Shown piece by piece: positions 9,279-16,825 of a stretch of 64,000 nucleotides of DNA (positions within the stretch are counted from its first letter, which is position 1; each line of letters begins with the position of its first letter). A model generated the notes under the pieces. It worked only from the letters and a program-made list of their open reading frames with translations. It was not told the origin of the DNA and did no database searches. Source of the stretch: Halalkalicoccus sp. NIPERK01. GTDB lineage: Archaea > Halobacteriota > Halobacteria > Halobacteriales > Halalkalicoccaceae. Position numbers and translations under genes: made by a program. The stretch covers positions 152,677-216,676 of the forward strand of contig NZ_JASVVV010000005.1 in NCBI RefSeq assembly GCF_030287405.1, in the 5' to 3' direction.

Positions 9279-10177
9279 ACTTGGACCTCCTTAGTTTCAC
9301 GTTCGTGATCTAGGCGTCCTGAATCAGGGGGATTTGGAGCATCGATGTTTCCTTCCGCTTCGAGATGACGAGCGAGTTGATCGAACTGAGCTAGTGTCTC
9401 GAGTTCATAGTCACGCTGGCGGGCGCGGTGTTTATCGATATAGGTGAAGGCGCTGCATTTCTTGCGCCAGCACCCTTCTAACAGGGATGTTCGATCACGG
9501 AAGATCACTGGGACATCAAAGCCCTGTGACTGGATTTCCTCGATAATCGCATCTTGATCTCGAGTCCCTTTCACTCGATTCGGGACCGCAGCGAGGACGC
9601 CAATGTTGATCTTTAACTGTTCTTCGAGGTTCGTAACTAGGTCGTCCAAGCCACTGACCGATGCTTGGCCCTTCCCAGACGGCTCAAGTGGAAGAACTAG
9701 ATTTCGAGTGGCATCTAAGGCGTTGTATAGTTGTGGGCCCGAGCTCGCCGGGGGGTCGACAATCAGGACATCATAATGCTGGTGGACGTTTGCTTCCCGT
9801 AGCACGCGCTGTAGCTGTGTCCACATCGGGAATGATTCACCGAAGTCGCTCCGCGCCTCCTGCTCCTGTCGAAGTGCCTCACCGAGATCCTCCAGTCGGT
9901 TATGTTCTGGAATGATATCGACACCGTGCTCAACGGTCTGTATCAGATCCAAGAAATCCCCTTTCTCACGGTTAACGAGATGATGAACCAATGTATCAGT
10001 CTCGCTATCTGCCCGGTTCTGATCCGCATCGAATAGATAGCTCAAATCACCATCTTGTGGATCTAACGGGATCACGAGAACGTCTAATCCCGCTCGAGCA
10101 TGTGCAATTGCCAGGTTCGCACTGAGTGTTGTCTTCCCTACGCCCCCGGCTTCGCTGTATACTGCATACGAGAGCAT
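9275..10177 (-). CDS. ParA-family partition ATPase, left cassette
   Basis: A 300-residue deviant-Walker ATPase of the ParA/MinD/Soj type. Walker A is AGGVGKTTLSANLA near residue 11, followed by IPLDPQDGDLSYLF and VLIVDPPASSGPQL for the Walker A'/B regions. Such proteins move plasmids, chromosomes or protein cargo by ATP-dependent binding to DNA. A TATA-like element on the minus strand (about 10203-10210) lies 25 bp ahead of the ATG, implying a leaderless transcript. Two 13-bp-phased repeat clusters lie immediately upstream. It resembles the ParA at 27497 over its whole length. An IS- or island-borne partition module is the best reading. Confidence 0.9.
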   Translation of the reverse strand: MLSYAVYSEAGGVGKTTLSANLAIAHARAGLDVLVIPLDPQDGDLSYLFDADQNRADSETDTLVHHLVNREKGDFLDLIQTVEHGVDIIPEHNRLEDLGEALRQEQEARSDFGESFPMWTQLQRVLREANVHQHYDVLIVDPPASSGPQLYNALDATRNLVLPLEPSGKGQASVSGLDDLVTNLEEQLKINIGVLAAVPNRVKGTRDQDAIIEEIQSQGFDVPVIFRDRTSLLEGCWRKKCSAFTYIDKHRARQRDYELETLAQFDQLARHLEAEGNIDAPNPPDSGRLDHERETKEVQV

Positions 10178-10251
10178 TGAGCAAACCAGTGAGCGCTTGA
10201 ATCATAAGCTTTCGTCAGACAATGCAAACAAAACTAACATGTGATAGAAAC

Positions 10252-10299
10252 ATTTGTAGGACGTATTTCAAACATCTATTTGCAACAAGCATTTGTAGC
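10252..10299. repeat. 13-bp-phased repeat cluster A upstream of left parA
   Basis: Four 9-mers start at 10252, 10265, 10278 and 10291, exactly 13 bp apart: ATTTGTAGG, ATTTCAAAC, ATTTGCAAC, ATTTGTAGC. They lie 75 bp upstream of the parA start. The constant spacing and degenerate core suggest cooperative binding by one protein, as at partition sites or autoregulatory operators. Confidence 0.75.
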
Positions 10300-10391
10300 G
10301 TTGCTCGAATGAGCCACAGACAGCCCATAACGCTATCTCCATTATATGGGGAATAGAAGGTTCAAAACGGACAAGTCAGGTGACTAGTGGA

Positions 10392-10439
10392 GTTTACAAT
10401 AGCTATTTGAAATGCTTGTTTGTAACGAGTAGTTGTAAC
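10392..10439. repeat. 13-bp-phased repeat cluster B upstream of left parA
   Basis: Four related 9-mers at 10392, 10405, 10418 and 10431, again 13 bp apart: GTTTACAAT, ATTTGAAAT, GTTTGTAAC, AGTTGTAAC. The core agrees with cluster A (roughly RTTTGYAAC). The two clusters are 101 bp apart and not in phase with each other. The rest of 10178-10477 holds the parA promoter and nothing else that I recognise. Confidence 0.75.
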
Positions 10440-10477
10440 AAGTCCTTTAAAAGAAACCTATAGAGATCGATACTCAT

Positions 10478-10723
10478 TCAACTAAGCGGTAGCGCGGAGT
10501 CCCCTCCCTCAAGCGCGAGAGAAGCCGGAAACGCGGTCGCCTTTCGACCGGGGATCCGGACGCCGATCGGCCCGTCAACGAGGCAGAGCGGCGGGATATC
10601 GAGGCGCTCGACGCCCGGCAAATAGCCGGTCGCGGTGCCTTCGGGATCGATCGCGCCGTGGACGGGGCTGACCTTCTCGTCGAGTTCGAGTTCGTCGAGG
10701 AGGGCCGTCGCGTGATCGGCCAT
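10478..10723 (-). pseudogene. GH3 beta-glucosidase, N-terminal stump
   Basis: 81 codons starting at ATG 10723. They match the N-terminus of glycoside hydrolase family 3 enzymes: ELDEKVSPVHGAIDPEG, then ATGYLPGVERLDIPPL, CLVDGPIGVRIPG and ATAFPASLAL. The frame then leaves the family (EGGDSALPLS) and stops; a normal GH3 enzyme has 700 or more residues. The catalytic aspartate region is absent, so it cannot be active. It abuts the parA repeat clusters, marking the left edge of the island. Confidence 0.75.
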
Positions 10724-10884
10724 TCCGAGATGTGTGGTCCGGCGTTGACATAAGGGTGGTCTTGTATGGACGGTGGCGGTGGGTGGAAACCACCGGCCCG
10801 ACCGGGAACCGTCCGACCGGTCCTAACAGCCAAGGGGACGCCCCGCGGACAGGAACCGGTGACCGATCGGTCCGTATCACGCCG

Positions 10885-11007
10885 GGTAGCACGAGTCGAA
10901 CCCAACAGATTCGCCGGCTATTTGACCTCGCGAACGAACACGACGGCGCCGACGACCTAGTACACCTCGAACTCTGTGAGCCCGCCTTCGCCACGCCTGA
11001 CACTTTC
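10885..11007 (+). pseudogene. Class I aminotransferase, N-terminal stump
   Basis: About 41 codons match the start of haloarchaeal PLP-dependent aspartate-type aminotransferases: RTQQIRRLFDLANEHDGADD followed by LVHLELCEPAFATPD, where the family has LELGEPDF. The match ends at about 11007 and no continuation is found. It is a short decayed remnant without a start codon of its own. Confidence 0.6.
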
Positions 11008-11470
11008 CGTCAAGGGCATGGACGTCGAGCACGCCGGTGATGGAACGGGTCGCCGATCGGCGACCCGCGACCCCCGAGTTCGTCAGTAGGTCGCCGCCGG
11101 ACGGTCATCCCGGCCACTCGCCCCACGACTCGCTCGACCGTTCGCATCCGTTACTGGAGGATAACAGGTCTGTCCCCCTTCTGAAAGGAGGAGTCGATCG
11201 TGCGTAGCGCCGAACAGTGAAAAGAGGATTCACTGCTCCCGCCGGAGGAGGGACGTGATACACGAGCTACTGAGACGACAGCGCTGCTGTCATCATCGAC
11301 CGAGTGAAGGTCGTCGGTCGGCGTGGTCAATTAACTTGAACGGAGACTAGAGATCTATCGTCGAAGCTGGAAGCGCCGATCCCTGCCGACAGAACGGTGC
11401 CGATAACCCTTTACGGGTGGGAGTCGTGGGGTAAAAGCGATACCCGCAGAGCGGGATATCCATCTCACCC
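11008..11470. other. Intergenic, 463 bp, no gene recognised
   Basis: GC-rich, with short open stretches but no recognisable protein or RNA. It probably holds further decayed sequence plus the mocA promoter. A TATA-like stretch is weak, and I cannot place a start site. Confidence 0.4.
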
Positions 11471-12136
11471 ATGGTCGAGGAGGCCGAACTTCCCACGGTT
11501 ACGCCGCCCGAACGCTATTCGCCTACGCGATCGGATGCTGTCGCAGGGATCGTCCTTGCTGCCGGGACCAGTTCCCGGTTCGGCGATGCGAACAAGCTCC
11601 TCGCCGAGATCGATGGGGAATCGGTCATCACGCGGTCGGTTCAGTCACTCGTTGACTCCGGGATCACACCGGTGTATGTCATCGTCGGTAGCGACCGTCG
11701 TCAGGTACGGGAGGCCATCGAGTCCCGTGAGGCCAGGACCATCGTTAATGAGGCGTACGCGGACGGACAAGCGACATCCGTTCGAACCGGTATCGAGAGC
11801 GTCCGGCGGCATGCGTCCGTCGATGCCGCCGTGGTCTCACTGGGGGACATGCCGTTCGTGAACCCCGCTACGATCGACCGGCTCGTAGCGGCCTACCGGT
11901 CGAATGACGCCGATATAGTAGTGGCGGCGTATCGAGGCCAACGTGGCAACCCGGTTCTATTTGACGCGTCGTATTTCGGAGCGCTCTCGACGCTATCAGG
12001 GGACACCGGGGCGCGTCACCTCGTCGTGGGGAGCGACGATGCCGTCCTCGTCGAAACCGGGGATCCGGGGGTGATTCGAGACATCGATACCCCCACGGAC
12101 CTGAATAGATTCGCTCGCATCCGGTCCGATCCGTGA
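11471..12136 (+). CDS. mocA: MocA-like molybdenum cofactor cytidylyltransferase
   Basis: 221 residues of the MobA-like NTP-transferase family. The nucleotide-binding motif GIVLAAGTSSRFGDANKLL lies near residue 26, with SLGDMPFVNPATIDRL, GNPVLFDASYF and GDTGARHLV after it, the order found in MocA and its relatives. MocA attaches CMP to molybdopterin to give molybdopterin cytosine dinucleotide for xanthine dehydrogenase-family enzymes. The island encodes such an enzyme and its XdhC helper, so the role fits. The start at 11471 leaves a 30-residue leader before the fold; a later start is possible but no better ATG is visible. Confidence 0.82.
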   Translation: MVEEAELPTVTPPERYSPTRSDAVAGIVLAAGTSSRFGDANKLLAEIDGESVITRSVQSLVDSGITPVYVIVGSDRRQVREAIESREARTIVNEAYADGQATSVRTGIESVRRHASVDAAVVSLGDMPFVNPATIDRLVAAYRSNDADIVVAAYRGQRGNPVLFDASYFGALSTLSGDTGARHLVVGSDDAVLVETGDPGVIRDIDTPTDLNRFARIRSDP

Positions 12137-12445
12137 CGGTGATCACGGTCGATGGCCATGGTACTACGGCATCCTCGGTCCGAACGGGGTTTTCACCGTT
12201 CGATCCCGCTACGACGTCGTTGTTCACGAGTGCCGATACGTGTCACGACGTCGTGAGTGCGATCGAACGATGGGGAGGAACCTGTCACCGCAGTAGAGCA
12301 GCCAGCGGCGATTGCCGTTCGCGTAGTCGTTGTACACATCGAACGGCCGCTGTTCGGTTCGATCGACCCGTCAGCCCGGCCGGAGCGACCATATACTTAT
12401 CACGTCAAATATCGTGGTCCGTACTAACGTATAGCGTTAAGGAAG
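12137..12445. other. Intergenic, 309 bp, with a TATA-like element
   Basis: No gene recognised. A TATA-like tract (catatacttatc, about 12388-12399) lies about 50 bp before the IclR remnant and probably was its promoter. Confidence 0.4.
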
Positions 12446-12630
12446 GCGGACACGGTACAAGCTGTAGAGACCAGTCTCCGGCTCATCGATGGGTTGGCGA
12501 GTCTGAACGGAGCGAGCACGACCCAGCTCGCGGCCCACCTCGACCTCCCGAAAAGCACGGCACACACCTGCAGACGCTCCTCGAGCACGAATATATCATA
12601 ACGCATGGGGGGACCCATCACCTCGCTCTG
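12446..12630 (+). pseudogene. IclR-family regulator, N-terminal winged-helix stump
   Basis: The frame starting ADTVQAVETSLRLIDGLASL continues NGASTTQLAAHLDLPKSTAH, then must jump frame near 12565 to continue HLQTLLEHEYIITHGGTHHL. This is the IclR helix-turn-helix. Only about 60 of the usual 250 residues remain and no ATG precedes it. It lies downstream of the HIU hydrolase gene on the opposite strand. An intact IclR at 18635 may have replaced it. Confidence 0.65.
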
Positions 12631-12755
12631 ATCCATCCGCTATCGCCACCGTCATCTCCAGCGATCATCGCGTACCAGCCGTGTCGACGCTCCCCGTCGT
12701 CCGAAGCGCTCAGCAACGATCCGCCGTCCGAGGACGGCCGTTTGTGAAGGGGGAG

Positions 12756-13106
12756 TCAACTCCCGCGGTAAGTCGTGTACCCCCCTGGCGACAGGAGGAG
12801 AGGCACGTGGTAATGCTCGTCTACGTCATCGATGATGAATCGAACGGGAACCGTCTCTAAGAACGACGATTCGGACTGTTCCTGGCGGTAGTAGTCCCCG
12901 ACGTCAAACAGGAGCTGGTACGTGCCGGTTTCCATCTGGTCCGCAGTCAACAACGGTTCGTCGAGCCGCCCGTCGTCGTTGGTCGTCCCTCGATCGATCG
13001 TCTCCGTAGCGCCCGAGTCGTCCACCCGTTGGAGCGTCACGTCGACACCGGACGCGGGACCTTCGCGGCTGGTATCGAGAACGTGTGTCGTCAATCCCGC
13101 GCTCAT
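12756..13106 (-). CDS. uraH: 5-hydroxyisourate hydrolase (transthyretin-like)
   Basis: 116 residues, the full family length. It has the signatures of HIU hydrolase: LTTHVLDTSREGPA at the start with the active-site His, an Arg in VRFIIDD, the HYHVPLLLSP segment and the C-terminal YRGS tetrapeptide diagnostic for the enzyme versus transthyretin. It hydrolyses 5-hydroxyisourate, the uricase product, to OHCU. The start overlaps the uricase stop by 4 bp, giving an operon uraD-uricase-uraH on the minus strand. Confidence 0.95.
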   Translation of the reverse strand: MSAGLTTHVLDTSREGPASGVDVTLQRVDDSGATETIDRGTTNDDGRLDEPLLTADQMETGTYQLLFDVGDYYRQEQSESSFLETVPVRFIIDDVDEHYHVPLLLSPGGYTTYRGS

Positions 13107-14077
13107 CGTTCCTCCAGGTCGCTGCGGTCCATCGAAAACTGTTGATAGCCGGTCGGCCGGGGTGGTTCCTTGAGGACCTTTGCGTCCCCCTTCAGGTCCT
13201 CACGGACCTCAAGCCACGTTCGGTTGTTCGCCTCGAAACTGACGGACTCGATCTGGGGATATCGTTCCAGGACGCGAAGGCCGATCCGGTAGATCAGGTC
13301 CTGGATCGAGTTCGAATCGACCTCGTGAAAGACGACCTGGGCGATGTCACGGACCTGCTCGGCCGGCACGTACCGTTGTGGCTCCTCTCCCAGCGCATCC
13401 GCGGGATCGGTATAGGTCCAGAAGACGTCCAGAGCGATATAGAGGGCACGATCCTCCCGTTCCGGGAGCGTCGTGTACTCGTCCTGAACGTAGCCGGTGA
13501 ACGAGTTCCCTTTCACCTTGACGAGTTCGAGACCCGTGAGGCCGCTCGTCTGCTCTTCGATCCGGGGGCCGTCGTCGTCCCGCACGAGGTAGACCTCACC
13601 GAACGCCGATTCGTCGTTGGAGACGCGGAACACGAGGTCACTCGGTTCGAACCCGTCCTCGCCCGGAACCAGCCGTTTATCGAACGGGTACTCCTCGGCT
13701 GACATCTTCACCGCTTCGACGTGAGGGTACGTCTCGAGGAACTCCGTCCCGACGAAATTGAGGAACCCCTCCGGTGTGGCCCCCTCGTACTCCCCTGCCT
13801 GGTGGAGGACGAAGTTCTTCATCGAGTCCGTCGCCACCACCTTGCTGTTGTCCGCTTCGCTGAACGAGGGCAGGAACTCCTCGCCCTCGAACTGTACGCG
13901 GACCTCAAGCCCGAAGAGGATGTTGTCCCGACCGTCGAACGGCGACTCCGGAATCGTACGGACGTTTTCCAGCGGACTCGCGTACGTCCGGTAGACTGCG
14001 ACCTTCTTCTTCCCGTAGTTCATCGTTCGTCGATCGGTACTCCGTGAATCGGTATCGGTTTCGTTGCTCTGACTCAT
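13103..14077 (-). CDS. pucL: Urate oxidase (uricase)
   Basis: 324 residues with the two tandem T-fold halves of cofactor-free uricase. The catalytic Lys region is NYGKKKVAVYRTY near residue 20, and the Thr of the Lys-Thr dyad is in NSKVVATDSMKNFV. The C-terminal half carries VKGNSFTGYVQDEYTTLPE and SNSIQDLIYRIG. The reaction converts urate, O2 and water to 5-hydroxyisourate and H2O2. The N-terminal 18 residues form a hydrophilic extension before the fold. It lies between uraD (64 bp upstream) and uraH (4-bp overlap). The product and pathway position are secure. Confidence 0.95.
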   Translation of the reverse strand: MSQSNETDTDSRSTDRRTMNYGKKKVAVYRTYASPLENVRTIPESPFDGRDNILFGLEVRVQFEGEEFLPSFSEADNSKVVATDSMKNFVLHQAGEYEGATPEGFLNFVGTEFLETYPHVEAVKMSAEEYPFDKRLVPGEDGFEPSDLVFRVSNDESAFGEVYLVRDDDGPRIEEQTSGLTGLELVKVKGNSFTGYVQDEYTTLPEREDRALYIALDVFWTYTDPADALGEEPQRYVPAEQVRDIAQVVFHEVDSNSIQDLIYRIGLRVLERYPQIESVSFEANNRTWLEVREDLKGDAKVLKEPPRPTGYQQFSMDRSDLEER

Positions 14078-14141
14078 GTGTGCTGTGTCGATGGTTCGTG
14101 TCTCGGTACTGCGGTGATCGTAGTACCGGGCCGTCCGGTCG

Positions 14142-14675
14142 TCATCGGGTGCGTTGTTCTCGTGTGTCCTCGCGCGGGACCGTTAGCTCCTCGAGTCGGA
14201 ACTCGGCGATGACGTTGACCTCGTCCAACGCGGTCTGGAACTCCCTAGACCGAGAGTGGTCGATGCGATCCTCCATCGCCCCCTGAATCGCATCGACCGA
14301 TTCGTCCCTCACCGCCATGATGAACGGGAAGCCGAATTTCTTCCGGTAGGTCTCGTTCAGTCGCTGGAACGTCTCGTACCGATCGGGGTGCAACTCGTCG
14401 AGCCCGGCGGAGGCCTGTTCCTCCTGTGATTCGTCGGTCATTTCGGTCCGTTCACCGAGATCGGGATGGGCCCGCAACAGCGCCAGCTGTTCCTCCCGTG
14501 AGGCGTTTCGAACGGTATCGGCCATCGACTGCTGTAGATCGTCGATAGAGGAGAACGGCCGTTTCGACCAGGTTCGCTCGGCCACCCACGGCGACTCCTC
14601 GTACACGCCACCGAGCACGTCGACGAACCGTTCTTTGTCGGCTTGGTTCAGGTCCTCGGCCGTGAGTTTCGTCAT
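14142..14675 (-). CDS. uraD: OHCU decarboxylase
   Basis: 177 residues of the 2-oxo-4-hydroxy-4-carboxy-5-ureidoimidazoline decarboxylase family. The catalytic His lies in LLRAHPDLGER, followed by the family's TDESQEEQASAGLD and a KKFGFPFIMAVR segment. It makes S-allantoin from OHCU, the third step after urate oxidation. It is the first gene of a minus-strand operon with uricase and HIU hydrolase, so all three steps from urate to allantoin are co-expressed. The 308 bp ahead of it separates it from the divergent allantoate amidohydrolase. Confidence 0.93.
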   Translation of the reverse strand: MTKLTAEDLNQADKERFVDVLGGVYEESPWVAERTWSKRPFSSIDDLQQSMADTVRNASREEQLALLRAHPDLGERTEMTDESQEEQASAGLDELHPDRYETFQRLNETYRKKFGFPFIMAVRDESVDAIQGAMEDRIDHSRSREFQTALDEVNVIAEFRLEELTVPREDTREQRTR

Positions 14676-14983
14676 CGCATCTCAAATGGGGGTCACTCTT
14701 CACTTAAATCTTTCTTCAAGTTCATGGACAAGCCCCGCCCTCAAAGCGCCGAAGGCGCTTAGGGTGGGGTAGTTGACACGACATCCATGGGGAACGACGG
14801 GGAATAACGTCGTATCCGACGGCCAGCCCCCGGAAACAGGGTCCACCGACGGTGGTACCGTTCCCCAATCGACGGATACCCGGACCCGACGGCGGACGGA
14901 CGGGCAGTTCCCGAGCGGTACAGGGGGACATATTTCCGATACCTTCAAAAGAAGCCGTGTGGTACCATATCACGGCCAGACGA
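14676..14983. other. Divergent intergenic region, 308 bp
   Basis: It should hold promoters for uraD (minus) and for the amidohydrolase (plus). A CTTCAAAAG element at about 14943 lies about 40 bp before the plus-strand ATG. A large hairpin (separate entry) lies near the uraD side. No gene recognised. Confidence 0.5.
14733..14769. repeat. Two-tier GC hairpin, possible IS1341/TnpB-type end
   Basis: The outer stem CCCCGCCCT (14733-14741) pairs with AGGGTGGGG (14761-14769), with one G-U. The inner stem AAGCGCC (14744-14750) pairs with GGCGCTT (14754-14760) over a GAA loop. It is followed by TAGTTGAC. Similar hairpins stand at 18362 and 19723. IS200/IS605-type ends are subterminal hairpins, so a remnant is possible; a terminator is less likely between divergent genes. 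Confidence 0.5.
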
Positions 14984-16252
14984 ATGGATCAGCAGCTCCA
15001 CCAGTATATCGATGCGGAGAGGCTCCGGACGGACATCACGCGGACCGCCGAGTTCGGGACCGTACCCGTCGAGGAGGGGAACTGCCGAACGGTTCTGACG
15101 GGGACGGACGCCAACAGGCACGCTCGGGAGTACTTCGTCGAGAGACTCGACGAGCGAGGGCTCGACGTGTCGATCGACTCCGTCGGCAACGTCACCGGAC
15201 GGTGGGTGCCCGACGGCGTGGATCCGGCCGCGCAGGCGGTTGCAACCGGCAGCCATCTCGATTCGGTCATTTCGGGTGGGATCTTCGACGGCGTGCTCGG
15301 TGTGTATGCCGGCCTCGAATCGATCCGTGCCATGCAGGACGCCGACCGGACCCCGACCCGCCCCATCGAGGTCGTGGCGTTCACCGAAGAGGAGGGTGGA
15401 CGGTTCTCCGACGGCGTGCTCGGGTCGTCGGTCGCGATCGGTGCGACGAGCGTGGCGGATGCACTCGCGGTCACCGACGACACCGGCGTGACGCTCGGCG
15501 AGGCACTCGACCGGATCGGCTTCGGAGGCGAGGGACGGTTGGACGCGACCGAGTGGGATTCGTGGCTCGAGCTCCACGTCGAACAGGGGGCCCGGTTGGA
15601 GGACGCCCCCGCGTCTGCGGGCATCGTGACACACATCACCGGCACTATCCGCTGTCATATCGACGTCCTCGGTGAGGCGAATCACGCCGGGACCACCTCG
15701 ATGGAGGCACGCACCGACGCGCTGACCGCAGCGAGCGAACTGGCGCTCGAGATCGAATCGACGACGAACGATATCGTCGAGACGGACAGCGACACCGCCG
15801 TCGGAACCGTCGGTCAGTTCGACGTCGAACCGGGCTCAATCAACGTCATTCCCGGCGCAGTCCATCTCGGGGTCGATATTCGCGACGTCGAGTACGAGTC
15901 TATGGAACGGATCGTCTCGAGTATCCGTCACTGTCTGAGCCGGTTGGAAGACGAGCGCGACGTGGAGACGGCGTTCAGCCGCCCGTACGACATCGAACCC
16001 ACCTCGATGAGCGAACGCTGTATCGCGGCCCTTCGCGGCGCAGCCGCCCGAACGGGGATCGACACTCTGGAACTGCACTCCGGAGCCGGGCACGATACGA
16101 TGCACGTCGCGAGAGCGACCGATGCGGGGCTTATCTTCGCACCCTCCGAAGGCGGGCACTCGCACAGCGCGGCGGAATGGACCGACTGGAACGACTGCGC
16201 TACTACGACACGTTTGCTCGCGGAGACGCTCTATGATCTGGCGACCGAGTAA
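14984..16252 (+). CDS. allC: Allantoate amidohydrolase / N-carbamoyl amino acid hydrolase family
   Basis: 422 residues, M20 metallopeptidase fold, hydantoinase/carbamoylase subgroup. The metal-site motifs are GSHLDSVISGGIFDGVLGVY, FTEEEGGRFSDGVLGS, ELHVEQGARLE and HSAAEW near the end. The mid dimerisation domain has GEANHAGTTSMEARTDAL, and SGAGHDTMHVA completes the active site. In this setting the substrate is most likely allantoate, made from allantoin by the amidohydrolase at 16826, releasing ammonia and ureidoglycine or ureidoglycolate. An N-carbamoyl-amino-acid substrate cannot be excluded by sequence. I chose the ATG at 14984 over an upstream ATG at 14852 because only non-family sequence precedes it. 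Confidence 0.88.
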   Translation: MDQQLHQYIDAERLRTDITRTAEFGTVPVEEGNCRTVLTGTDANRHAREYFVERLDERGLDVSIDSVGNVTGRWVPDGVDPAAQAVATGSHLDSVISGGIFDGVLGVYAGLESIRAMQDADRTPTRPIEVVAFTEEEGGRFSDGVLGSSVAIGATSVADALAVTDDTGVTLGEALDRIGFGGEGRLDATEWDSWLELHVEQGARLEDAPASAGIVTHITGTIRCHIDVLGEANHAGTTSMEARTDALTAASELALEIESTTNDIVETDSDTAVGTVGQFDVEPGSINVIPGAVHLGVDIRDVEYESMERIVSSIRHCLSRLEDERDVETAFSRPYDIEPTSMSERCIAALRGAAARTGIDTLELHSGAGHDTMHVARATDAGLIFAPSEGGHSHSAAEWTDWNDCATTTRLLAETLYDLATE

Positions 16253-16300
16253 CGCCTCGGAGAACGAACCCGCGAGTACTGCGGAGACGCGGCGGGCTGC

Positions 16301-16720
16301 TTACTCCAGCAGACGAACCGTCACGTCTTTCATTCCGGTTCGGAGCGTTTCCTGTTCCATCTCCCGGAGTTCCTCGCGCGATGCATCCAGCGTCGCGACG
16401 TGGTTGCCGGCGAGTTCGCCCGCTGGACTCTTGAAACACGTCGATCCGCACGGGACGAGAATCTCCTGTTCGTTCCGGTAGCCCGGATACAGCAGGACGT
16501 CCCCGTAGGAGGGATACACCGTATGGTTCTCCCGTGGAAGCTCCGGTAGCTCGATCTCGTCGATGTTGATCCAGGTCGCGTGGCCGCTCCACCGAACGTG
16601 CATCAGCTCCGACTCCAGCGGGAGGAACTCCCGCATCGCTTCGACCGATTCCGGTGCCTCGTCCTCGAGCAGTTCCGCCGTAAACGTCCGCTCTTCGATC
16701 TCGAACTCTAACGAACTCAT
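16301..16720 (-). CDS. DUF3830 family protein (cyclophilin-like fold)
   Basis: 139 residues of the DUF3830 family, small proteins of predicted cyclophilin-like beta-barrel fold without a known reaction. Recognisable stretches are HVRWSGHATWI, PSYGDVLLYPGYRNEQEI and PCGSTCFKSPAGELAGNH. Family members are often encoded next to amidohydrolases and ureide-type catabolic genes. Here it lies between the allantoate amidohydrolase and the allantoinase, tail-to-tail with the former and downstream of the latter on the same strand. A role in the last ureide steps is an inference from place only. Confidence 0.75.
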   Translation of the reverse strand: MSSLEFEIEERTFTAELLEDEAPESVEAMREFLPLESELMHVRWSGHATWINIDEIELPELPRENHTVYPSYGDVLLYPGYRNEQEILVPCGSTCFKSPAGELAGNHVATLDASREELREMEQETLRTGMKDVTVRLLE

Positions 16721-16825
16721 AGTGGGTGCTAGCGTGTAGCCGTTTCGGAATCGAGAGTCGGCGTAATTATCTCTTTCGGCTCTACAGCGACGGCGACGGG
16801 ATCACGTCTCGCTGATCGATCTCGG

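Noticed and set aside
14733..14769. Intrinsic terminator or riboswitch
   Set aside because: It lies upstream of both divergent genes and lacks a U-tract or conserved aptamer features; kept only as a hairpin of unknown role.
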